NCBI GenBank assembly: GCA_016932015.1 | Contig: JAFGDQ010000071.1 | Location: 1-50,071, forward strand | Length of the DNA: 50,071 nt | From: Spirochaetota bacterium | GTDB lineage: Bacteria; Spirochaetota; UBA4802; JAFGDQ01 | Reading direction: 5' to 3' | In this document: in pieces, positions 17,167-24,603 of the stretch | Position numbering within the stretch: position 1 is the stretch's first letter | How the letters are laid out: each line of letters starts with the position of its first letter | Notes under the pieces: model-generated | Databases searched by the model: none | Told to the model about the DNA's origin: nothing | The model's input: the letters and a program-made list of their open reading frames with translations, nothing else | Made by a program: the position numbers and the translations under genes

Positions 17167-18504
17167 ATGAATAAAAAAAGTGCTTTAGCTTACCTGGAAG
17201 TAAAGAATACCGGACGTCTTAACTCCGACTACTATACACTCGCTGATTTTAATGATTTAGAAAGTGATGACATTTTTGATAAAGCCCTATCTAAATACTG
17301 GTATATTTATGATTATAAAGAAAAAGGCTATTATACACATCAAAGGCCACTAATCACAGCATGTGACAATCGTGTTTTAATCAAGGACCCTTGGACAAAT
17401 AAAATAAAAGAAATGATAATGATGGGTTCCAATAATTATTTAGGGTTAACCAATCATCCAAAAGTTATTGAGGCAGGAATTAAGGCAACTGAAAAATATG
17501 GTGCTGGTCCTGGTTCTGTTCCCTTATTTGCAGGAACATATAATCTTACTCAAAAATTAGAAAAAAAATTGGCAGCCTTGAAAGGATGTGAAGATGCTGT
17601 TATTTTCCCAAGTGGTTATACGGCAAATATTGGAACCATAAATGCTTTGCTCCGTTCAGAAGATGTAGCAATTATTGACAAGTTAGCTCATGCCAGTATT
17701 ATTGATGGCTGCAAGCTTTCAGGTACGAATATTCAAGTTTTTCACCATCAAAATATTGAGAAACTTGAAAAAAAATTAAAACTATCTCAAAAAAAATATA
17801 GAGGAAAACTCATAATTGTAGATGGTGTATATAGTATGCATGGTGACATATGCCTGCTTCCAGAAATTAAAAAACTTGCTGATATGTATAATGCTAGAAT
17901 AATGGTGGACGATGCACATGCTACAGGTGTTATTGGAAAAAATGGAAAAGGCACCGCTGACTATTATGAAATGGAAGGACAAATAGATATAGTAACAGGT
18001 ACCTTAAGTAAAGCATTAGGAGGAATAGGTGGTTTTCTTGCTTCTACAAAAGAAGTGGTCGAATATGTAAGACTACATGGCAGGTCTTTTTTCTTTTCTA
18101 CAGCTCTCCCGCCAGCAATATGTTCTAGTCTTATTACAGCATTAGAAATAATTGAAGATGAACCGGACAGAAGAGAAAAGTTACATAAAAATGTAAAATA
18201 TATATATGATCGTCTTTCATCAAATGGTCTCAATGTAACTCCTACAGAATCTGCGATTCTTGGTTTAGTCGTAGGTGAAGAACTAACACTTAGAAAAATG
18301 AGCAAAAGAATTCATGAATTGGGCTTGTATATTAATCCTGTACCATTTCCTGCTGTTCCCAAAGGACATGCCAAGTTCAGGATAAGTCCAATGGCAACAC
18401 ATTCTCAAAATGACATTGATGAAGCGTGTGATATTCTTGAAAAGGTATGTTATGAATTTAATGCAGTAAAATCAGAAACTAATATGAATTTAATCCCTTC
18501 TTAA
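17167..18504 (+). CDS. Alpha-oxoamine synthase family PLP enzyme (SPT/KBL/BioF-like)
   Basis: A 445-residue PLP enzyme that by family should condense an amino acid with an acyl thioester, releasing CO2 to give an alpha-amino ketone. Visible landmarks, numbered from this ATG: SNNYLGL (about 88-94), the HAS segment expected to stack on PLP (DKLAHAS, about 170-176), DDAH (248-251) and the Schiff-base lysine K282 in TGTLSKALGG. The usual GTxxxHxxLE histidine is threonine (T128). An N-terminal extension of about 75 residues precedes the core, as in serine palmitoyltransferases. Substrates cannot be told from sequence: sphingoid-base, biotin, glycine-acyl and CqsA/LqsA autoinducer synthases all share this fold. 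A TTG at 17122 would add 15 residues; the ATG with upstream TAGGGA looks better. Codon usage is AT-richer than in purM. Confidence 0.88.
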   Translation: MNKKSALAYLEVKNTGRLNSDYYTLADFNDLESDDIFDKALSKYWYIYDYKEKGYYTHQRPLITACDNRVLIKDPWTNKIKEMIMMGSNNYLGLTNHPKVIEAGIKATEKYGAGPGSVPLFAGTYNLTQKLEKKLAALKGCEDAVIFPSGYTANIGTINALLRSEDVAIIDKLAHASIIDGCKLSGTNIQVFHHQNIEKLEKKLKLSQKKYRGKLIIVDGVYSMHGDICLLPEIKKLADMYNARIMVDDAHATGVIGKNGKGTADYYEMEGQIDIVTGTLSKALGGIGGFLASTKEVVEYVRLHGRSFFFSTALPPAICSSLITALEIIEDEPDRREKLHKNVKYIYDRLSSNGLNVTPTESAILGLVVGEELTLRKMSKRIHELGLYINPVPFPAVPKGHAKFRISPMATHSQNDIDEACDILEKVCYEFNAVKSETNMNLIPS

Positions 18505-18527
18505 AAAGACATACTTGCAATAGTCAA

Positions 18528-19925
18528 ATGCATAAAAGTAGTTATTCCGCAGATTTTATTATTATCGGTTCTGGTTTAGCCGGATTATGTGCCGCAGCAT
18601 TTTTATCGCAAGCCAATTATAAAGTAATTGTACTTGAAAAAAATTCAGAAATAGGGGGGAAGTGTGGAGTTCGAACAATAGATAATCATCGATATGTCAT
18701 TGGAGCTAATACCTTTGGCAGTCGAATTGTTCATACTTTAAAAAATTTAGGTATTAAATTGGAATGGATCCCTGTACCATTTAAGCTATATGGGAAAGGG
18801 GGAAACCTAAATTTTCCATTAGATATTTCCTCAATTAAAGAAATAAATAAATTCGGAATTAATTTCTTCTCATTTATCAATCTTGTTTCCCGAATTTCGT
18901 TCTCAATGCTAAAGCCTTCAACTTCAAAAATATCATACTTTGACTTTATCAATAAAATAGTAAAAGCTCCTGAGATAAAAGAATTCCTTTATCTTGAAGC
19001 AATGTTTGTAGGTGCCCATCCTTGTTGGTTGCCTGCGACTGCACTTAAACATTTTTTAGGTACTTACTATGGTTATCATAAGCCAATTTATCCATTACAA
19101 GGAGCACAGGCCATCCCGAATGCATTAGCAAACTATATTAAAGCTAAAGGAGGAGAAGTATTAACAAAAAAAAATGTTACTGAAATTTGTATTGAAAACA
19201 AAAAACCACATGGAGTTAAAGTTGATAATCAATGGTTCACTGCAAAGTATTCGATAATAAGTAATGCTGAATTATCTCAAACTCAATCGATGTTAAATCG
19301 TAATGGTTCTGATACTATCAAACTTAATAACATTCTTTCAGGGTCAACAAGTGCTTTCCCATTAGCATTATTAATATTAACTCTTAAATCTTCTAATGCT
19401 CCTGATATAATAGCCAAACCAGCTTATTCTTCAGAGACAAGTATTACGATTCTTACAAGGCCCATATGTGAAGTTATAGATGAATTGAACTCCGGACAAA
19501 TTAACGAGTTGCCAATTTGCAATCTCATTTTATCTGACCTTAAAGCTCAATTATTAAATGGTGACCATTTAGATACTTTACCAGTCCATATTCCTATACC
19601 ATGGCCCAAATCTTTAAAATTCAATGCGGAATCAAATAAACTAATCCAAGCAGGAATAACTGAAATTGATAAGAAATATCCCGGATTTGCTGATGCAGTT
19701 ATTTCCAGTAAATTAATACTGCCTGATGAATATGAGCAACTCTTTGGATTTTCAAGTAGCATTGCACCAGTTCTTGATACTTTAACTTATAAAAAACACT
19801 CATGGAAATTGCCAATAAAAGGGCTTTTTAATGTTGGTACAACTGTTTTACCTGTTGGATCTCATGCCGGATGTGCAATGGAATCAGGATTTTGCTGCGC
19901 TTCTGATATCTTACAAAGTTTATAA
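18528..19925 (+). CDS. FAD-dependent oxidoreductase, phytoene desaturase/retinol saturase (CrtI)-like
   Basis: A 465-residue flavoenzyme. Residues about 10-45 form the dinucleotide-binding motif (IIGSGLAGLCAAAFL then VLEKNSEIGGKCG), and the C-terminal FAD segment GLFNVGTTVLPVGSHAGCAM closes the site. The middle (PIYPLQGAQAIPNALANYIKA, then ISNAELSQT) matches the CrtI/CrtO superfamily, whose members desaturate, saturate or isomerise carbon chains. It starts 23 bases after the synthase stop and is almost certainly co-transcribed with it, so its substrate is probably the synthase product or its acyl chain (inference). No carotenoid genes are nearby. No clear Shine-Dalgarno site is visible. Confidence 0.85.
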   Translation: MHKSSYSADFIIIGSGLAGLCAAAFLSQANYKVIVLEKNSEIGGKCGVRTIDNHRYVIGANTFGSRIVHTLKNLGIKLEWIPVPFKLYGKGGNLNFPLDISSIKEINKFGINFFSFINLVSRISFSMLKPSTSKISYFDFINKIVKAPEIKEFLYLEAMFVGAHPCWLPATALKHFLGTYYGYHKPIYPLQGAQAIPNALANYIKAKGGEVLTKKNVTEICIENKKPHGVKVDNQWFTAKYSIISNAELSQTQSMLNRNGSDTIKLNNILSGSTSAFPLALLILTLKSSNAPDIIAKPAYSSETSITILTRPICEVIDELNSGQINELPICNLILSDLKAQLLNGDHLDTLPVHIPIPWPKSLKFNAESNKLIQAGITEIDKKYPGFADAVISSKLILPDEYEQLFGFSSSIAPVLDTLTYKKHSWKLPIKGLFNVGTTVLPVGSHAGCAMESGFCCASDILQSL

Positions 19926-19968
19926 ATAATTTATTTTTATTAAAATCTAATGCTGCAAGGAAATGATT

Positions 19969-21144
19969 ATGGTAATAAAAGTATATAATAGCATTACAGA
20001 GATTAACAGGAGTGAATGGGATAAAATCGTAAAAACAAATCATATCATTTGTACACACAAATTTCTGGAAGCAGTTGAAAAATCAAATATAAATGATTGC
20101 AAATACTTTTATCCTGTTGTTTATGAAAACGATAAAATAGTAGCTCATACATGTGCCTATTATATCAACATGGAATTAGACGTTTTTGTAGAAGGGCTAA
20201 TAAAAAAAATGATTAATAAAATTCGTAAATACTGGAAAAATTTTCTAATCCTAAAATTAACAGAATGTGGTACTCCTATCGCATTAGGAAATACTATTTC
20301 AATCACTGAGAATATAGATAGAAAGCAGGCGTTTTCATTGATTATTAACGAAATTGAAAAAATGGCAAGGAAAGCGAAAAGAGGAATATTATTAATACGA
20401 GATTTTTATGATGAAGATATCAACTTCTTTGATTATCTTACAGTTAAAAAATATAAAAGAGTTAATAATCTTCCAAATACTATATTAAAAGTCCCATGGA
20501 AATCATTTGAAGAATATCTTGCTAACTTACGTAGTAAATATAGATCAACTATTATAAGAAGAATGAATATTGCAGCTAAAAGAGGACTGAGTATTGAAAT
20601 AATAGACGATTTTGCTTCACTATCAGATGAATTACTTTCTCTTTGGTTTAATACTTATGAAAAGGCAAAAGAATACAGAAGAGAAATTTTGACAAATGAC
20701 TTTTTTATAAACATATCTAATTACTTAGAAGAGAAATCTAAAATGATTTTACTCAAACATAAAAATAAAATTGTTGCATTCGGTCTAGTAAGTTTAGACA
20801 CCGATGTTTTACATTGTATGTTTTTAGGCTTGGATTATAAGTATAATAACAGATTGTATATCTATAACAATTCATTTTATAGTGCAATAAAATTGGCAAT
20901 TGCTGAAGGTAAAAAAGAAATTGACTTAGGGATGACATCATACACATCAAAATTAGAAATAGGTGCTGAATTGATAAATGCATATATGTATATAAAGCAC
21001 ATTAATCCAGTTTTAAATCCAATAATAACAAATATCTTTGGTTTAATGAATCCCAAAAAAAAATTACCTAAAACAAAGATATATAGAGACTTAAACAAGA
21101 TTAATATTGATTCTCATAGAGAAAAAGCATATTCTTCATCATAA
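19969..21144 (+). CDS. GNAT-fold acyltransferase, FemAB/BioF2-like
   Basis: A protein of about 391 residues with a tandem GNAT/FemAB-like layout. The second half (about 175-335) resembles the BioF2-like acetyltransferase domain: the basic stretch LRSKYRSTIIRRMNIAAKRG, then a strand-rich acyl-CoA-like core through ILLKHKNKIVAFGLVSLD and YNNSFYSAIKLAIAEGKKEIDLG. Such enzymes transfer amino-acyl or fatty acyl groups to amines. Next to an alpha-oxoamine synthase, N-acylation of an amino ketone (a ceramide-like step) is a reasonable guess, not shown. An ATG at 19963 abuts the AAGGAA ribosome-binding site (19957-19962), so the ATG at 19969, with 6-base spacing, is preferred. The sequence is notably AT-rich. 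Confidence 0.75.
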   Translation: MVIKVYNSITEINRSEWDKIVKTNHIICTHKFLEAVEKSNINDCKYFYPVVYENDKIVAHTCAYYINMELDVFVEGLIKKMINKIRKYWKNFLILKLTECGTPIALGNTISITENIDRKQAFSLIINEIEKMARKAKRGILLIRDFYDEDINFFDYLTVKKYKRVNNLPNTILKVPWKSFEEYLANLRSKYRSTIIRRMNIAAKRGLSIEIIDDFASLSDELLSLWFNTYEKAKEYRREILTNDFFINISNYLEEKSKMILLKHKNKIVAFGLVSLDTDVLHCMFLGLDYKYNNRLYIYNNSFYSAIKLAIAEGKKEIDLGMTSYTSKLEIGAELINAYMYIKHINPVLNPIITNIFGLMNPKKKLPKTKIYRDLNKINIDSHREKAYSSS

Positions 21145-21168
21145 CAATTAATTATCAATCAAAAAAAT

Positions 21169-22800
21169 ATGAGAATTCATCCAAATAACACTAAAATTGA
21201 GCTAAGTGTTAGAAGCATTAAGACCTTTCTCTCTTGTTTTCACGATTTGTTTGGCGCAAAGGAATTGCAAAAATTCATTGAAGAAACAGGTATGCCTTTA
21301 GAATATTTTGAAGATGAGAACAACTGGGTTTCCTTTGATTACTATTGCAATGTACTAAATGCTTTAGTTAACTATTCAGGAGATCCTAATATAACATATA
21401 AATTTGGATTAGAAGCAGCCAAAAAAACAAACTGGGGTATGATACAAACAATATTAAAGAGTTTTACTTCATGTGCATATGCATACAAAATGATTGTATC
21501 CCTATCTCCAAGATGGTCTAAAATATCAACCGTAAAATTAATAGAATTAAAAAGAAATAAGGCAATAATTAAAGGGACATTAAGGGAAGGACTTATACAA
21601 AACAAAAATAATTGTTTGGGGATTCAAGGACAATTTGCTGCAATCCCTACAATATGGAGCCTTCCCCCTGCAAAGATTAAAGAATTACAATGCGCAGCTG
21701 AAGGAGCTGATTCTTGCATATATGAAATTACCTGGCAGAATCCACCTGCAAAAAAAACCGGAATATATTTATTTCTTACAGGGATAGTTTTTTCTCTATT
21801 TATATATCAGATATTGATAAGACATAAAAACTTATATGCTTTTATTCCATGGATATTGATAATATTAATTCCCATAATATTTTTTTTCATACAACATATA
21901 ATAAATAATAAAAAAATCCTTAAAGAAAACTCTAAAAATAAAGAAAAACAGAACAATACTCTCACAGAGAATCTGATAGACATTGAACAATTCAACTCTC
22001 TTCTGCAGGAACGCGTTAAAAAAAGAACAGATGAACTATTACAGACTAATAGCGAATTAAAAAAGAAGCTTCATGATTTAAAAGAGAATGAGTCTGAATT
22101 GATCAGAACACAAAAAATGAGTAACATTGGAAAGGTTGCAGTTGAAATTTCCAGTAAGTTAAAGGTTCCCATTACTGAAATAAAAAACAGTATTGATGAA
22201 CTAAGCAATTTTGAAAATGACGAAATTACCACCGACCTGTTGTTAAGTGCACGCAGGGCAACGGACAGATGCGATAAGATCGTGAATGACTTATTAACTT
22301 TCTCGGACAACGGGGTTTCAAAATATTCCGGTGAAACGGATATTAATAGCCTGATAGAAAAAGTCATGGACGAATTTTCTGCTGAAACAGAAGGAACAGA
22401 TATTAAGCTGACAAAAAATCTTGTTAACGGTCTCCCGGGCATAAAAATTGATCCAGGACAATTACAGCAAATTTTAATGATACTGTTAAATAATGCTGCT
22501 GACGCGATAAATCATGTTCCGGATAAAAAAAATTCTGAAATATCCGTAAAAACTAATTCAGATAAAACCGGCATAGAAATACAAATAACAGATACCGGAT
22601 GCGGAATTCCTGCGGGAGTTCTGAATAAAATTTTTGATCCATTCTTTTCCACAAAAACAACGACAAGAAGAAAAGGTATGGGACTGACTTTAACCTACAA
22701 TATCATTAAAAAAAACGGCGGGAAAATTAATGTAGAAAGCACTCCGGGCACGGGGACTACTTTTATAATTTTTTTCCCTGTAAATGATAATAATCATTAA
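21169..22800 (+). CDS. Membrane histidine-kinase-like protein with intact ATPase domain but no phospho-accepting histidine
   Basis: A 543-residue protein. Residues 1-190 form an unidentified sensor domain ending in ELQCAAEGADSC, reminiscent of V4R/heme-NO-binding-like modules, with C149, C175 and C183 shared with its paralogue. Two membrane helices follow (about 198-217 and 224-245), then a coiled coil (250-315). The H-box region reads GKVAVEISSKLKVP: serine S329 replaces the histidine and lysine K330 the following glutamate. The ATPase domain looks intact: N-box N442, G1 DTGCGI (475-480), F-box FDPFFSTK (489-496), G2 KGMGL (502-506). It should bind ATP yet cannot autophosphorylate conventionally. 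It begins 24 bases after the acyltransferase gene and is followed by a tandem paralogue with the opposite defects. Confidence 0.9.
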   Translation: MRIHPNNTKIELSVRSIKTFLSCFHDLFGAKELQKFIEETGMPLEYFEDENNWVSFDYYCNVLNALVNYSGDPNITYKFGLEAAKKTNWGMIQTILKSFTSCAYAYKMIVSLSPRWSKISTVKLIELKRNKAIIKGTLREGLIQNKNNCLGIQGQFAAIPTIWSLPPAKIKELQCAAEGADSCIYEITWQNPPAKKTGIYLFLTGIVFSLFIYQILIRHKNLYAFIPWILIILIPIIFFFIQHIINNKKILKENSKNKEKQNNTLTENLIDIEQFNSLLQERVKKRTDELLQTNSELKKKLHDLKENESELIRTQKMSNIGKVAVEISSKLKVPITEIKNSIDELSNFENDEITTDLLLSARRATDRCDKIVNDLLTFSDNGVSKYSGETDINSLIEKVMDEFSAETEGTDIKLTKNLVNGLPGIKIDPGQLQQILMILLNNAADAINHVPDKKNSEISVKTNSDKTGIEIQITDTGCGIPAGVLNKIFDPFFSTKTTTRRKGMGLTLTYNIIKKNGGKINVESTPGTGTTFIIFFPVNDNNH

Positions 22801-22872
22801 TGAAAGAAATAATTATACTTATGCTCTATAGTATTATTATTAAATAAAACTATAAAATAAAACGATACAAAC

Positions 22873-24492
22873 TTGAAACGCCAGGAATTAAATCCGAAAG
22901 ACATTAAGATTGAATTAAACGTAAGAGCAATCAGTCATATATTGAAAACTTTTGAAGCTGATTATGGCAAAGATGAGCTGGCAAAGTTTATGGAAAGAAC
23001 AGGTTTGCCGGTTAAATATTTTGACAATGAATATAACTGGGTAAGCTATGATTACTATTTTAACTTACTGGAACAATTAGTTAAATATACGGGAGACAAA
23101 GAGACTCCTTACAAATACGGGCTAAATACGCCGAAATATATTAATTCATGGGGTATCTGGAAGGCTGTACTGACATTAATTATGTCACCTGCCTATATAT
23201 ACAAAACCATTGTTTTTATAAGCCCAAGATTTTGTAAATTTTGTAAATATAAAATTATCGAAAAAAGTAAAAATAAAATAATTTTAAAACTTAAATATGA
23301 GAATAACGTCAGGCAAAACAAACTTAACTGTGAAAACATGCGCGGACAGTTTGCCTCAATTCCAACTCTTTGCGATCTTCCCTATGCAGAAGTAAAAGAA
23401 TTACAATGTACTGCTGAAGGCGCGGACTCATGTGTCTTTGAAATTATATGGAAAAAAAATCGAGACAGAAAAAACAAAATTTTTTCATTACTTATTACAA
23501 TTTTTATTATAAGTATATTATACTTTTTAATTAACTACAAAATAATTAATTCATCAATTCTCGTTTATTTTACGATTATATTAATACCAATAGCCTTCTT
23601 CCTAGGAGGCCATGTTCTGGATTATAAAAGAACAATAAAAGACAATTCAGATATACTTGACGAACAGAATCATGCGATAATAAGCTCTCTTCAGAATACT
23701 CAGCAAATAAATGAAGAGCTTCAAATTAAGATTGACCAGAGAACGGAGGAAATAAAAGAAACCAATAAAAAATTAGAAGCAACTTATGAACAGATAAGAA
23801 ATACAGAGAGGAAGCTGTTAATTGCTGAAAGAATGCGCGGTGTTGCGAGACTTGCAGCCGGAGTTGCACATGAAATAAATAACCCAATGGGAGCTGTGCG
23901 TAATTATATCCAGGAAATGCTCGAGGATATCCCTCACGGTGACAAAAGAAATGATATTTTAGAAAAAGCGGAAAAAGCCACACAAATAAGCAAAACACTT
24001 ATCAACGACCTGTTATCTTTCTCAAGAATGGATGATGACCTTCAAATTATTGAAATGGATATAAATGAAGTTATTGATAAAATTACCAGCAACATTCAAC
24101 AGACATTCTCAAATTTTAATATTAAAATTAATAACTTTTTTGACCCTGATTTGCCGACTATTCATTCTGATCCTTTGCAGATTAACCAGATATTTACCAA
24201 TTTAATTATTAATTCATATAATGCAATTAAAGAAGAAGGCGAAATAGAAATAAAAACATTCTTTAATAAAAATGAAATACGAGTAGACATCCGGGATAAT
24301 GGTGATATAATACCTGCATATATTATAGATCAAATATTTGATCCTAATCAAAAAGATAAAGACCGTACAGGAAGAAATGAACTTGGACTGGTAATCAGCT
24401 ATAATATTGTTAAAAGATTTAACGGAGATATAAAGATTAAAAGTTTAACCGGAGAAGGAACTACTTTCGCTGTTTCTTTACCGTATAACTGA
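22873..24492 (+). CDS. Membrane histidine-kinase-like protein with H-box histidine but degenerate ATPase domain
   Basis: A 539-residue tandem paralogue of the preceding protein with the same plan: sensor domain 1-195 (C153, C179, C187 equivalent to the other's cysteines; motif ELQCTAEGADSC), two membrane helices (about 203-221 and 228-245), coiled coil, HisKA, ATPase-like domain. The phospho-acceptor H333 is present in GVAHEINNP. In the ATPase part, G1 reads DNGDII (475-480; the second glycine is I479), the F-box reads FDPNQKDK instead of FDPFFSTK, and G2 reads RNELGL (501-506; the first two glycine-box residues are lost). The N-box asparagine survives. Own ATP hydrolysis is doubtful. The TTG at 22873 is the only plausible start: an in-frame TAA lies five codons upstream. 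No Shine-Dalgarno site is visible. Confidence 0.88.
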   Translation: MKRQELNPKDIKIELNVRAISHILKTFEADYGKDELAKFMERTGLPVKYFDNEYNWVSYDYYFNLLEQLVKYTGDKETPYKYGLNTPKYINSWGIWKAVLTLIMSPAYIYKTIVFISPRFCKFCKYKIIEKSKNKIILKLKYENNVRQNKLNCENMRGQFASIPTLCDLPYAEVKELQCTAEGADSCVFEIIWKKNRDRKNKIFSLLITIFIISILYFLINYKIINSSILVYFTIILIPIAFFLGGHVLDYKRTIKDNSDILDEQNHAIISSLQNTQQINEELQIKIDQRTEEIKETNKKLEATYEQIRNTERKLLIAERMRGVARLAAGVAHEINNPMGAVRNYIQEMLEDIPHGDKRNDILEKAEKATQISKTLINDLLSFSRMDDDLQIIEMDINEVIDKITSNIQQTFSNFNIKINNFFDPDLPTIHSDPLQINQIFTNLIINSYNAIKEEGEIEIKTFFNKNEIRVDIRDNGDIIPAYIIDQIFDPNQKDKDRTGRNELGLVISYNIVKRFNGDIKIKSLTGEGTTFAVSLPYN

Positions 24493-24513
24493 CAGGTTAT
24501 CAGTCTTTTAATA

Positions 24514-24547
24514 TATCGCTCTTATTACTTAACATCTTTGAGCGATA
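24514..24547. terminator. Hairpin after the kinase pair
   Basis: TATCGCTC (24514-24521) and GAGCGATA (24540-24547) form a perfect 8-bp stem with an 18-base loop. It sits between the second kinase gene and the downstream hybrid kinase. No T-tract follows, so it could be a partial terminator, an mRNA-processing hairpin or a protein-binding site. Confidence 0.4.
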
Positions 24548-24603
24548 AGGAAATGTTCCGTACCTTAAATTATAAATATCCAGGTTCATCTTAGAGCTTT
24601 TTA

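Noticed and set aside
18528..19925. Carotenoid biosynthesis gene (phytoene desaturase proper)
   Set aside because: The fold matches the CrtI superfamily but no phytoene synthase or other carotenoid gene is nearby, and the operon context points to the synthase product instead.
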